Source of the DNA: Silurus meridionalis
Taxonomy: Eukaryota; Chordata; Actinopteri; Siluriformes; Siluridae
Assembly: GCF_014805685.1 (NCBI RefSeq)
Contig: NC_060901.1
Span: forward strand, 16,659,405 to 16,723,404
Reading direction: 5' to 3'
Length of the DNA: 64,000 nt
The notes beneath the pieces were generated by a model. The model was not told where the DNA came from. It made no database searches and saw only the letters and a list, made by a program, of their open reading frames with translations. Within the stretch, counting starts at the first letter, position 1. Each line of letters starts with the position of its first letter. This document shows positions 23,267 through 35,330 of this stretch, one piece after another. A program made the translations under genes and the position numbers.

Positions 23267-25020
23267 GTGCATTCAGCACTAGCAGCAGTAGTAGCACTGC
23301 ATGATCTACTAGACTTTATTGAATTAGATGGTTTTGACGACGCACGCGATTGCCTTAAACACATTGAACAAGAGACCTCATGTAGGCCCGATCTTTTAGA
23401 TATGGCCCTGGTAAAGGGGGATTGCTTATATGTAGATAGATCGTGTTTGAAACCCTCTGATGTGTATTTATATGGATATGCAGTTGTAAGATTACCTGAT
23501 GAAATAGTTGAAGCTAAACTATTACCATACAAATCTGCACAAGCTGCAGAGTTGGTCGCACTTAGAAAAGCATGTCAGTTTTCTGAAGGTAAAGTAGTGA
23601 GTGAGTGTTGTGCAGGATTTTGCTGAAACATGGAAGCAAAGACACTTTAAAACAGCTGATGGAAAGCCCATAGCACATTTTAATCTCATAGGCAACCTCT
23701 TAAATGCTGTTCAACTCCCTGCCAAAACGGCCACAGTTAAAGTTAAAGGACATGCTGCAGGTGATTCAGTGGAAATTCGGGGAAACACGTTAGCGGATAA
23801 AGTAGCTAAGGAAGCAGCAAAACAACCAGTAGATTTGAACACAATACATACAAATTCTGAGATCCCGATGATGACACATATCTCCAATATACCAGATACT
23901 GACCTAAAAAAATACTTCAGAATCAGCCTACTGAGGAGGACATAAAGTATGTGGCTTCTATACAATGTAAATCATATTCAGCTGGTATTATTAGAGATGT
24001 AGATGAAAAAATTGCTCTGCCTAAACTAGCTTCAATAGAGTTGGTGAAGCATTACCATGGGATGTCACACATTAGCGTAGCTAAATTCACACAGGCTATG
24101 AACTCATCATACTGTATTGCTGATGTAGCTAAAACAACCAAGCTAGTGTTAGATTCATGTTTGACTTGTGCGAAAACTAACATACATTGACCTGTATGAC
24201 ATGATGCCCTTACTTTTTCTGAGCAACCTTTCCAAAACCTACAGATAGATTTCACACATATACCACCAGTAGGCAATTTGAGAAACCTGTTGGGTATAGT
24301 TGACAGATTCAGTAGATGGCCTGAAGCATTTACATGCGTGACAGACAGCACTAACAAAGTTGTAAAAATATTAAAGCAAGAGATCATCTCTAGGTTTGGT
24401 AATCCTAATGTGATTGAAAGTGATAACGGCCCACCTTTTGCTTCTAAAGTAACACAACATTGTTGGCTAAAAGCTTAGCAATTGATTGCCATTTTAATAT
24501 TCCCTATCACCCACGGTCAGCTGGAGTGGTAGAGAGAATGAACAGAACTATTAAGGAAAGTGTTACATAAGCGTGCATTAAAACAGGCCGAAATTAGACT
24601 GTTGTTCTCCCGGCAGTACTCACAGAAATGAGAATGACCCAATCTTCAACTACTAAACTGTCACCATTTGAAATTCTAATGGGCTGGCCTTTCCCGACCC
24701 CATGGGTCAGGTGACACACTGGCATCTCTTCCGTAGGTAACCTGGAAGTGATGGTGGACATTTCTGCCCTGGTGAAAATTTAATTTAATTCTATTAGTTC
24801 TGATGTCTCACTAACTCTTCTTCTGCCCACATAAAACCCACCACACACTTTTGTTCCTAATCTAGATGTCCTGATACAAAATCTGAAGCCTACCAAGGTC
24901 GGTGAGACGAAGTATCGAGGTCCAGCTGTTCTAGCAGTAACCAGAACTGGAGTGCTGACTGATTATCAGCCACAGTGGATACATGCAAGCAGGATCAAAA
25001 CAGCACCCCCTTGATCTGTG
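23267..25020 (+). mobile_element. Endogenous retrovirus pol remnant, copy 2 (RNase H, integrase)
   Basis: Plus-strand order is RNase H (LYVDRSC at about 23425, AAELVAL at about 23545, VKGHAAG at about 23745), integrase zinc domain (YHGMSHIS, CLTCAKTN at about 24050-24180), catalytic core (QIDFTHIPP at about 24240, IESDNGPPF at about 24412, VVERMNR at about 24525) and C-terminal part (HASRIKTAPP at about 24985). The RNase H is missing the segment with its third Asp. Several stops are present. It is the same family as 11147-12600 in opposite orientation. The first base of homology abuts the DIRS element. No LTR or env was recognised downstream. Confidence 0.87.
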
Positions 25021-25208
25021 CATTAATTGGTCTGTTGGCCTTAAAAGCCTGCCTAAGTGAGTATTCAGGGCTGAAATAGGGAAAGATCCTTTCTTTACTG
25101 TAGAAATGGGGCTGACTCACTTGACTGTTTTGTTCAGCTTACCCTGATACCTACTCTAGGTCTAAATTCTATAACAATATTTGCATAGTTGTAATTACAC
25201 ATAATTAC

Positions 25209-25232
25209 ACAACTATGTAATTACATAGTTGT
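25209..25232. repeat. Perfect 24-bp palindrome
   Basis: The sequence acaactatgtaa followed by ttacatagttgt is its own reverse complement with no spacer. The surrounding bases repeat 'acacataattacac' words. It could form a small cruciform or be a chance AT-rich palindrome. Confidence 0.7.
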
Positions 25233-25254
25233 AGTTCTCTTTGAACACATTATT

Positions 25255-25325
25255 TACATTTGCGGCATTTAGCAGACGCCCTTATTCAGAGCGAATTATT
25301 CAGAGAGAAGCAACTGCTTCGTATT
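25255..25325 (+). repeat. L2/SINE-like tail fragment
   Basis: The words catttgcggcatttagcaga and cgcccttattcagagcga are the inverted form of the LINE tail seen at 54783-54832 (cgctctggataagggcgtct, gctaaatgccgcaaatgta). It is a short, isolated fragment. Confidence 0.65.
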
Positions 25326-25599
25326 GTCGAGAAATTTAGCTAGTTTTGGTTATAAAAATAGAGGAGAATACCAAAATAATAAAATAATAAAAACAAAATA
25401 AAGGTAGTTCTGATAAGAGTATGATAGGTTTATTGGAGAATTGTATTGGAGAATATCAGGTGCAGGTTTGCAGAGTGTGCAAAATTGTAACAACAACAAG
25501 CGGATTAGCTAGGCTAGAAACCGCAGGGTATTTTTGTCTGGTGTATAAAAGTCCTTCTTGGGTGTTTCACTGATAGGCCCACGACACCTCCAGAGGGTT

Positions 25600-28245
25600 C
25601 AGCAGTGAATCCCAGCGTCCCAGGTTCACTCCCTAGATGCCATCAACTCACTTAAAGACCCAGGCAGAGTCTTTTCTCTTCACCCACAGCCACTAGCTTC
25701 CCTTTTCCGCAGCTGCAGAGAGGTCTTTGACCGCCTGCTGGTGGGCCTTTCCTCGTACTCCCATCTCCCTGAGTAGCCTGGATGTTGTGGTGGCTACAAA
25801 CCCTCTACAACCTACTTCCACTGGGCGTACCTTTACATTCCAGCCTTGTTGTTGTGCATCAGCTGCAAGTTCAGGGTACCCACCCCTTTTCCGCTCATAG
25901 GCCTTCTTCACTGCACCCTCCCAGGGAACGGGGAGCTCGATGATGTAGACCAGCTTGAGCGAGGCTGACCACAGAACAAGGTCTGGTCGCAGGTTGGTGG
26001 CTGCAATTTCAGCTGGGAAGCATAGTTTCTTATTCAAGTCTTCCAGCAGCTTCCAGTCCCGTGCTCTACCCAGCTGACCAGAGTCTGATCTTATGGTGGT
26101 GAGGTTGGCTTGACCCTCACCCTCCAGAACAAATGGTGTTGGCTGCCACTGGGATGATGGGGAGGAAGGGCTTTCACACTTGTCCGTCGATTTTCCAACA
26201 CTGCAGCAAGACACTTCAGCATCTGGTTTTGCCGCCAGGTGTAACGGCCTTGGGTGAGGCTGGTCTTGCATCCCACTAAGATGTGCTTCAGTGTTGCTAG
26301 ACTTGGGCATAGAGGGCACGTGGGGTCCTCGGCATACCATTGGCTTAGGTTTGCGGGAGAAGGCAGGACATCGTAGGCAGCCCTGATGGTAAAGCTTGCC
26401 CTGAATTTCTCCATTTCCCACAATATTTTCCCAGGAGATCTTCCTCTTCATCACTCTTTCCCATGCCATCCACTGCCCTTGCTTTGCCTGTGCCACTGCC
26501 TGGGCGCACCTTCTTGCTTCCTCCTGCTGCCGTACCTCCTGGACCACCATCTTGCGTCTCTGAGATGAAGAGGCCTTGCTCCACACTGGTGTACTGGCCC
26601 CAAGTCCAAGACCACTCCTCCCCTCCTGCACTCGGCCCACGATGTCCTTGTGTCTGAGTGCTGCCTTTGCCTGCTTAGTTGAAGCCATCGGGGTCCACTT
26701 CCTTCCGGTGGCCAAGATGGGTCCGCTTGGGCTACAAATGGATCACTCGAATCCAGTAGCATCATCTCCAGTCTGACTTTGGCACACTTGTACTCCTCTA
26801 CCAGACTGGAAATGGGCAGATGTAGTATCCCTTTGCCATAAAGTCCAATACTGCTGAGGCACCTGGGAAGGCCAAGCCACTTCCGTACGTATGAGCCGAC
26901 CAGTCTCTCCAGCTTTTCCACCTTTGAGGGTGGGACTTCTTAGAGGGTTAGTTGCTATAGGAGACGTGGAAGTAGTCCATACTGCATGCACCAGAGCTTC
27001 AGCTTGCCAGGAAACAGGGTTCTGTCGATGTTCTCCAGGCTACTGGCTACCTCCTTCCTAAGCTGCTCTACTTGCTCTTTGTCTTTAAGGGAGGCATCAT
27101 ACCACCGACCTAGACTCTTCACTGGCTTCTCTAAACAGTTGGGATGGGTTCCTCGCCGATGTGGAACCAGTGGTCTGACAGCTTTCCCTTGATGATGGAG
27201 ATGCTTCTGGACTTGCTCGGCTTAATCTTAATGTGAGCCCACTCAATGTTGCCCTGGAGCTTACTTAATAGCCGTACAGTGCAAACCTTGGTTGTGGTGA
27301 GAGTTGTAACGTCATCCATGTAGGCTCTGACTGGTGGCAGCCTCAGCCCAGGTCTTATTTGCTGTCCGCCAACTGTCCATCTAGAGGTCTGAATGATGAC
27401 CTCCATTGCTAGGGTAAAGGCCAGTGGGGAGTGCAACCGGCCATAATTCCCACTTCCAGGTGTTGCCAAATTGTTGTGTACTCTGCTGTCACAGGACAGC
27501 TGGAGCGTTTTTGTCAAGCTTGTATGGAACTCCATTGGGGCCTGGAGACGATGCGGCCCTTGCTCTACGCACGGTTTGTTCTCCCTCACTCCACCTGGGT
27601 GGACTGATATCCAGCTCGTGCTCTGGTGGGTTGACTGGTGGCATGTCATGTGGGAGTGTAACTTCTTCCTGGTGTCTGTCATCTGTGCAGGAGTTTTTCA
27701 GATGTTCTTCCAGGTCGGCCTTTGACACTGAGAGACTTCCGCTCTTCTCCTTTGTGAAGAGGGTCTTCACAAATTTTAATGGATCTTTGTAGAAGCGAGA
27801 TCTTGTTTGCTCCTTCCTTCTGCGCTTCCTTAGGAGATTTTCAGCTCTCCTTAGTGTTGCAAGCCTGCCATGCAACAGGTTTATACCCTCCTTCTCTTCC
27901 TCTATGGCCTTCCTCCATTGCTTCTTTAACTGCCTCCTCTCCTTGACTAGGCGATCTATCTCTGTCTGCCTTCTGGACTTGGTGGGGATTGAAGGAGTAG
28001 CTCGTTTTTCTTCAACCACTCCAAATCGTTCCACCCCGTAGGCATAGATAAGATCGCCCATCCTTTCCAACTTTTTCATGGCTGTGCCTCTGATCGCTTC
28101 CAGTATGTTGCAGAGATCAGTGTTGGCCTCCTTCCACATCATCTTGTTGCAGGCCTTTGGCCACTTAACTAATGGCCTTCGCCCCTGAATCTTCTTCTTT
28201 GCTGTTGGTCGTGATGGGTTGGGTTCAGGTTGCCCTCTTGTGCCT
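25600..28245 (-). mobile_element. LINE with restriction-like endonuclease (R2-superfamily type), internally deleted
   Basis: Reading on the minus strand: a lysine/arginine-rich N-terminal segment (28142-27800), SSPGPNGVPYKL (RT start, about 27560), then a deletion, then the RT palm AYMDDVTTL (about 27325). Further on is a CCHC motif CPLCPSLATLKHILVGC (about 26320-26270). A C-terminal endonuclease follows, RPDLVLWS (about 25985), IIELPVPWE (about 25940) and VEVGCRGFVATTTSRLLREMG. The PD...E pattern after the zinc motif is how R2/NeSL/Hero-type LINEs carry their site-specific nickase. RT motif A is missing and several frames are used, so it is inactive. Confidence 0.85.
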
Positions 28246-28459
28246 TGTTAAAGATATACACAAAAGCACAGCATACATTATATCATCACCATACTTAATT
28301 GTGCATATATGTCACACATATTTTAAAGGCGAAAAGAGAGGGTGAAGCTGGTGGACGAAGTTAAAGCCTAGAGAAGGAAGTAAAGATAGAAACGACTTGC
28401 TGGGGAAGAAAAGGTTCATGCTGAGAGAACAACGGTGTCAGGTCCTGAGGAATAGGACG

Positions 28460-29838
28460 GACCAGGTTTGTCGCAATGTCCAGGAGTTATACTCTTGCAG
28501 AGCGAGCCCTGACCCCGATCGGAGGGGGGAGACCAGGACTCGTAGCTGAAAAAATGGCATCCACTACCCACCTGCTTAACAAGAAACCTGTCCTATTAGG
28601 GCCACAGCAGACGAACAGCTGCACCGACTGTCTCCAAAAACTCATCCTGTGGAGACAAGCACCCAGTGCTCGAACTGGAAATAGCCGGGTCTGTAACCCC
28701 TGGTCGGGGGCTATAAACAGAGGAGGGCAGTATGCCTGTAACACGACACATCGTGTGGGAGCCACAGGCAGCTTAGCGACGCACCCAGGCTTCGCATATA
28801 GAAACACTCTGGCCATGCCAGGGGGCAAACTCAAGGCAAGACGGGGCAACTGCCAAGTCCCAGACAGGCACTCTGAGTCATGTCCCAGGCCTCAGCCTCC
28901 AGGCGCTGCGGAGGAAATGTGTCACCAATGGGTGCCTACCCAGCGAATACAGAAAACCTTCAGGGTCACAGGGGTTAACCCTGTGGCAAACTGTTCCTGT
29001 AAAATCTCCAGAACTGAACGGACCAGGCAGTTAACTGGGTCCAAGTCATGGTGCTTACACCATGACCCAAACAGTCACCATCGTGCGGCGTACGACCTCC
29101 TCGTGGGGGGAGCTCTGGAGTGGAGAAGGTCCTCTACTACCTCGGTAGAGAGACCAGCTGCTACGAACTGTGCCCCCTCAGTGGCCACAGCCACAGTTTC
29201 CACAACTCCGCTGCGAGCGGAGATCCCTCCTGGGAGGAATTTCCCATGGAGGGCCCTCGAGTAGGGATACCAGGTCCACAAACCATGGCTTCACAGGACA
29301 TCAAGGTGCTACCAGGAGGAGCAAGACCGTCCCATGGCAGCCACTGTCTCGACAGGGCGTCTGCTCTGACATCCAACCATCCCGGGATGAAAACAGCTCT
29401 CAATGAGAGGAGTTTGTCCTGGGACCACAAGAGGACCTCTCGCGCCAGTGGTTTGCAGGGGGCGAGACCGGAGGCGCCCCTGGTGGTTGAAGTACAAGAC
29501 CACCGACGTATTGTCCGTGCGGACTAACATGTGGCGATCTCTCAGGACTGGGAGGAAGTGTTTTAACCTCAACAACACTGCCGTCATCTCCAGGCAATTT
29601 ATGTGCCACGAGAGATGTGGGCCGCTCCACAGAACCTGGGCAGAGTGGCCACTCATAAACGCTCCCCACCCCTTGAGGAAAGCGTCCGTCGTTAGCATTA
29701 CGTGACGATAAGGAGTCCTTAAATGGGGCCTTGGGACAGAACATTGGGTCCTTCCATGCATCCAAGGCTCGAAGGGCACACCGCGAGACCTTGATGGCAC
29801 GATACGGACTCCCTCTGTGGGGCCACCACTGGAGGAAC
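28460..29838 (-). mobile_element. DIRS-type retrotransposon, copy 2 (RNase H and tyrosine recombinase part)
   Basis: Minus-strand reading gives RNase H blocks LTTDAFLKGWGAFMS, LSWHINCLEMTAVL and VRTDNTSVVLYFNHQG (about 29700-29500), then LRAVFIPGWLDVRADALSRQ. The recombinase follows (SYAARW at about 29090). It continues past the point where copy 1 stops, into PVRALGACLHRM, QLFVCCG and VRARSARVYSW (about 28660-28490). The expected HxxR catalytic box reads ARSAR here, so the enzyme looks damaged. It is inverted relative to copy 1. Confidence 0.83.
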
Positions 29839-32277
29839 ATAACATTTTCTGACCAAAATATGATATTTTTCATATAAACATTTTAGTTATTTCAAAAATA
29901 TTACTTTTCATAGTCATTATTAAATATAAACGGCACGTATTTGCCAACTCCTTCTATGTGCTGTCAAGAATTAGTTTCGTATTTGCTGAAAATGCGATTC
30001 CACAAATCTCAGGCTTCTGGGACGAAGAGAAAGCGTTTTTTCCAACCAAGCTATTTAGAACAAACAGAATGCACTTGCCCATGATCATTTTACATGTTTA
30101 TAATGAGATATGATAGAACAAAACATTTTCTGACCGAAAAATTATGTTTTTTATATAAATATTAGTTATTTAAAAAATATTATTTTTCATAGTCATAATT
30201 ATAATTTCATAAAAACTGTTGAAAACTACAAAAAGTTAATGAAACTGGGTTAGAAAGTCATAATTAATCAATAACGGAACAACAGCACATATTTGGCAAA
30301 TCATTCTATGTGCTGTCAAGAATGATATCTTTGCCGCTGAAAATGCGATTCTCAGGCTTGTTAGACGAAGAGAAAGTGGTTTTTCGAACCATGCATATTT
30401 GCACAAACAGAATGCACTTGCCTATGATAATTTTACATGTTTGCGATGAGATATGATAGAACAAAACATTTTCTGACTAAAATATGATATTTTTCATATA
30501 AACATTTTAGTTATTTCAAAAATATACATTTTCATATTCATAATCATATATTCATAAAAACTGCAAAAAGTAAATAAAAATGGGTTTGAAAGTCATAATT
30601 AATCAAAAACGAAACATATTTGGCAAATCCTTCTGTGCCGTCAAGAATGATATCTTCGCCGCTGGGAATGCGATTCCGCAAATCTCAGGCTTCTAGGATG
30701 AAGAGTAAGCGGTTTTTCGAACCAAGCGTATTTGCACAATCAGAATTCACTTGCCCATGACAATTTCACATGTTTATGAAGAGATATGATATAACAAAAC
30801 ATTTTCTGACCAAAATATGATATTTCTCATATAAATATTATAGTGATTTCAAAAATAAGACTTTTCATAGTCATAATTAAATAAAAACTGTGGAAAACTG
30901 CAAAAAGTCAATGACAATGGGTTAGAAAGTCATAATTAATCAAAAACGAAACAACAGCACATATTTGGCAACTCCTTCTATGTGCTGTCAGCGGTTTTTC
31001 GAACCAAGCGAATTTGCACAAACAGAATAGACTTGCCCATGAAAATTGTACGTTTCTAAAAATAGAACAAAACATTTTCTGACCAAAATATCATATTTTT
31101 TATATAAACATTTTAGTTATTTCAAAAATATGAATTTTCAGATTAATAATAATTTCATAAAAACTGTTTAAAAAGGCAAAAAGTCAATGACAATGGGTTA
31201 GAAAGTCATAATTAATCAAAAACGAAACAACAGCACATATTTGGCAAATCCTTCTATGTGCTGTCAAGAATGAGTTTCGTATTTGCTGAAAATGCGATTC
31301 CGCAAGTCTCAGGCTTCTGGGACGAAGAGAAAGCAGGTTTTTCCAACCAAGGGAATTTGCACAAACAGTTGGTAATTTTACATGTTTCTGATAAGATATG
31401 GTATAACAAAACATTTTCTGACCAAAATATCATATTATTTATATAAACATTTTAGTTATTTTAAAAATATGAATTTTCAGATTCATAATCATAATTTCAT
31501 AGAAACTGTTGAAAACTGCAAAAAGTGAATGAAAAAGGGTTAGAAAGGCAAAATTAATCAAAAACGGAACAACCGCACATTTTTTACAAATACTTCTATG
31601 TGCTGTCAAGAATGATATCTTCTCCGCTGGAAATGCGATTCCGCAAGTTTTAGGCTTCTAGGACAAAGAGAAAGCGTTTTTTCGAACCAAGCGTATTTGC
31701 ACAAACACCTAATCATTTTACATGTTTCTGAAAAGATATGATAGAACAAAACATTTTCTGACCAAAATATGTCATTTTTCATATAAACATTTTAGTTATT
31801 TCAAAAATATAAATTTTTATATTCATAATGATAATTTCATAAAAACTGTTGAAAACTTCAAAAAGTGAATGAAAATGGGTTAGAGTCATATTTAATCAAA
31901 AACGAAACGACAGCACATATTGGGCAAATACTTCGATGTGCTGTCAAGAATGAGTTTCTTATCCGCTGAAAATGCGATTCCGCAAGTCTCAGGCTTCTAG
32001 GACGAAGAGAAGGCGGTTTTACGAACCAAGCGTATTTGCACAAACAGAATGCACTTGCCCATTACAGTTTCACATGTTTATGAAGAGATATGATATAACA
32101 AAACATTTTCTGACCAAAAAATTATATTTCTCATATAAATATTATTGTTATTTAAAAAATATGAATTTTCATAGTAATAATTAAATAAAAACTGTTGAAA
32201 ACTGCAAAAAAGTGAATGAAAACGGGTTAGATGTCATAAAAACAAAACAACAGCACGTATTTGGCAAATCCTTCTAT
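29839..32277 (+). repeat. Satellite array, about 7.5 monomers of about 340 bp
   Basis: The marker aacattttctgac occurs at about 29842, 30122, 30468, 30799, 31071, 31411, 31749 and 32103, giving spacings of about 270-355. Each unit then has aaaactgttgaaaactgc, tgggttagaaagtcataatt, aacagcacatatttggcaaa, a GC-richer core (gctgaaaatgcgattccgca, ctcaggcttctgggacgaag) and cgaaccaagcgtatttgcac. Some units carry internal deletions. The last is cut at 32277 by a LINE. Short open frames across the core are not genes. Confidence 0.92.
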
Positions 32278-34127
32278 GACGTGACCATCTCCAAGACCAT
32301 CACTACACGCTCCAACCAGAAGCCATGGATGACCACCAAGGTGAGTGCGCTGCCAAAAACAAGAGACTCTGCTTTCAGAGCAGGGGACAAGACGGCCTTA
32401 AAAACAGCAAGGGCCAAACTGTCCTGTGCCATCAGAGAGGCGAAGCGCGCACATGCCAAGAGAATCCATGGCCACTTCCAGGACAGCGGAGACACCCGGC
32501 GCATGTGGCAGGGCATCCAGGCGATCACGAATTACAGGACAACACCATCTGCTTGTGACCATGACGCCTCCCTCCCAGATGCGCTGAACGACTTCTATGC
32601 CCGATTCGAGGTGCAGAACAACGTGGTGGCGAGGAAGACATCCCTCCTCCAGGCTGCTGTTCATAGACTTCAGTTCAGCATTCAACACAATCATTCCTCA
32701 GCACCTGATCGAGAAGCTGAGCCTACTGGGCCTGAACACCTTCCTCTGCAACTGGATCCTGGACTTCCTGACTGGAAGACCTCAGTCAGTCCGGATCGGA
32801 AACATCATCTCCAGCACCACCACACTGAGCAGTGGAGCCCCTCGAGCTGGGTGCTCAGTCCACTGCTGTTCACTCTGCTGACTCACGACTGTGCACCAAC
32901 GCACAGCTCGAATCATATCATCAAGTTTGCCGATGACACGACCGTGGTGGGTCTCATCAGCAAGAACGACGAGTCAGCATACAGAGAGGAGGTGCAACGG
33001 TTAACAGCCTGGTGTGGAGCCAACAACCTGTCTCTGAATGTCATCAAAACTAAAGAGATGGTTGTTGACTTCAGGAGAACACAGAGTGACCATTCTCCAC
33101 TGATCATCGATGGATCCTCAGTGGAGATCGTCAAGAGCATGAAATTCCTTGGTTTTCATCTGGCGGACAACCTCACCTGGTCACTTAACACTAGCTCCAT
33201 CACCAAGAAAGCCCAACAGCGTCTCTACTTCCTGAGAAGGCTGAGAAAAGCTCATCTCCCTCCCCCCATCCTGACCATGTTCTACAGAGGGACCATCAAG
33301 AGCATTTTGAGCAGCTGCATCACTGCCTGGTTTGGGAACTGCACCGTCTCGGATCGCAGGACCCTACAGAGGATAGTGAGGACAGCTGAGAAGATCATCG
33401 GAGTCTCTCTCCCCTCTATCATGGACACCACACGCTGCATCCGCAAAGCACACAGCATTGTGGATGACCACACACACCCGTCACACACACTCTTCACCCT
33501 CCTACCATCAGGAAAACGGTTCTGAAGCATTTAGGGCCGTCACATCAAGACTGTGCAACAGTTTTTTCCCGCAAGCCATCAGGCTCCTCAACAAACATCT
33601 GAACTGAACTCTCTCACACACACACACACAGACACACACACACACTCACACACACATACACACAACTGTGTGACTGATCTGTACAAACTGGACTCAACAC
33701 ACATCATTCACTTCGCACACCCAGGTTTCAGCACCATTCACACTTTTCATTATCGCAAAATGTTTACATGCCGTTTGTTGCTGATCTTCCGTGACTTGTT
33801 CTTTTTGCACAATATTCTGTCCAAATCCTTTGGTCACTGTTCAGTTTATTCTGATATTATTTTTGTGTATTGTGTATTGTCCTACTCTGTCATGTGTTGT
33901 CTTGCACTGTCTTGTGTTGTCTTTTGCACTGTTTGCACCAGTTGCACACATACACTTTATGTGGCGAGGATCTTAGTTCTTGGCCCTGTGTTCTTTTGTT
34001 CTGTGACTGTTGTTTTATGTAGCACCTGGGTTCAGGAGGAACGTTGTTTTATTTCATTGTGTACTGCATCAGCTATATATGGTTGAAATGACAATAAAAG
34101 CTTTTTGACTCTTGACTTGACTTGACA
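32278..34127 (+). mobile_element. LINE family X, copy 1 (5'-truncated, RT remnant, TTGAC-repeat tail)
   Basis: It begins abruptly inside a satellite monomer. The frame gives the RT N-terminal region ([20 protein letters not shown]), the palm box [18 protein letters not shown] (about 32915-32970), then [35 protein letters not shown] and [19 protein letters not shown], a common LINE RT thumb order. A frameshift around 32650-32880 garbles palm motif A. The 3' UTR has a CA tract and ends acaataaaagc followed by ttgactcttgacttgacttgac. The clade is not certain. Two more copies are at 40111 and 41430. Confidence 0.88.
33615..33665. repeat. (CA)n-rich tract in LINE 3' UTR
   Basis: About 50 bases of imperfect CA/CT repeats follow the RT stop. 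The other two copies of this LINE have the same kind of tract at the same place. Confidence 0.85.
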
Positions 34128-35330
34128 CCAAGTACTTTTCTAGCTGTCTCCCTTATCACTCCTGCAGTAGTTTCCCAATCATACAGCACCTCTTCACCAC
34201 CACCGAGCCTCTGTCTGACCTCTTCCCTGAACCTCACACTACACTCTTCCTCCTTCAGTTTCCACCATCTTATTCTTCTATCAGTCCTCACTCTCCTCCT
34301 CTTCTTCTTCACCTCCAAAACCATCCTACAGACCACCATCCAGTGCTGTCCCCTTCCAACACTTTACAGTCTCCAATCTCCTTCAGGTTGCATCTCCTAC
34401 GTAGAACATAATCCACCTGTGTGCACCTTCCTCCACTCTTATACGTCACCCTATGATCCTCCTTCTTCTTAAAATAAGTATTCACCAATGCCATTTCCAT
34501 CCTTTTAGCAAAATCTACCACCATCTGCCCTTCCACATTCCTCTCCTTTAGGCCATACCTACCCATAACCTCCTTATCACCTCTGTTCCCTTCACCTACA
34601 TGCCCATTAATGTCTGCTCCAATCACCAATCGTTTATTTTTAGGTACACCATCCACCACTTCATCTAATTCACTCCAGAATTTTTCCTTCTCCTCTATTT
34701 CACAGCCAACTTGTGGAGCATAGGCACTGATGACATATATCAATATCCCTTCAACTTCCAGCTTCACGTTCATCACCCTATCAGAAACTCTCTTTACCTC
34801 CACTACACTCTTACAGTACTCTTCCTTTAGAATCACCCCTACACCATTTCTCTTTCCATCCACACCATAATAGAACAGTTTAAACCCACCTCCAAAGTTC
34901 CTGGCCTTACTCCCATTCCACTTGGTCTCCTGAACACACAACATATCTACCTTTCTCCTCTCCATCATATCAGCTATCTCTATCCCTTTATCAGTCATAG
35001 TGCCAACATTTAAAGTACCAACCCGAACCTCCACTCTCCTACACATCTCCTTTCCCTGCCATCTCTGTACACGTCTTCCTCCTCTCCTTCTCCTCCTTCG
35101 GCCAACAGTAGCCCAATTTCCACCGGTAATCTGTTGACTAACGATACCTGTGGCGGTCGTTGTTAACCCGGGCCTCGACCGATCCGGTATGAATTTCTTA
35201 ATCGTGACCCGCATATTCGATTTGGCACATGTTTTAATTTGGATGCCCTTCCTAACGCAACCCTCCCCATTTATCCGGGCTTGGGACCGGCACTAAGAGT
35301 GCACTGGCTTGTGCCTCCCTAATGGCTGGG
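34128..35330 (-). mobile_element. RTE-type LINE, apurinic endonuclease part
   Basis: A minus-strand frame (35214-34312, continuing in another frame to 34128) encodes an exonuclease/endonuclease/phosphatase-fold nuclease. It has VRVGTLNVGTM (N-terminal Asn), MLCVQETKWNG (metal-binding Glu), VISAYAPQVG, LVIGADINGHVG (catalytic Asp and Asn), VNTYFKKKEDHRVTYKSGG and QVDYVLRRR. The end containing the SDHR-type His is frameshifted. Such ORFs are often mislabelled 'craniofacial development protein 2-like' in fish annotations. RT is missing; LINE X copy 1 sits at the truncation point. Confidence 0.88.

Noticed and set aside
29839..32277. CRISPR-like or gene array
   Set aside because: Repeats are about 340 bp and contiguous, without spacers, in a vertebrate genome. 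Open frames across the core shift between units, so it is a satellite.
33553..34086. A 177-codon plus-strand ORF after the LINE RT
   Set aside because: It spans the LINE 3' UTR and a CA-rich tract. Equivalent ORFs in the other two copies are in different frames and not conserved.
34312..35214. A 301-codon ORF that resembles 'craniofacial development protein 2'
   Set aside because: It is the apurinic endonuclease of an RTE LINE (QETKW, AYAPQVG, GADINGHVG motifs). The label is a known annotation artefact from LINE sequence, and the frame is broken at the end.
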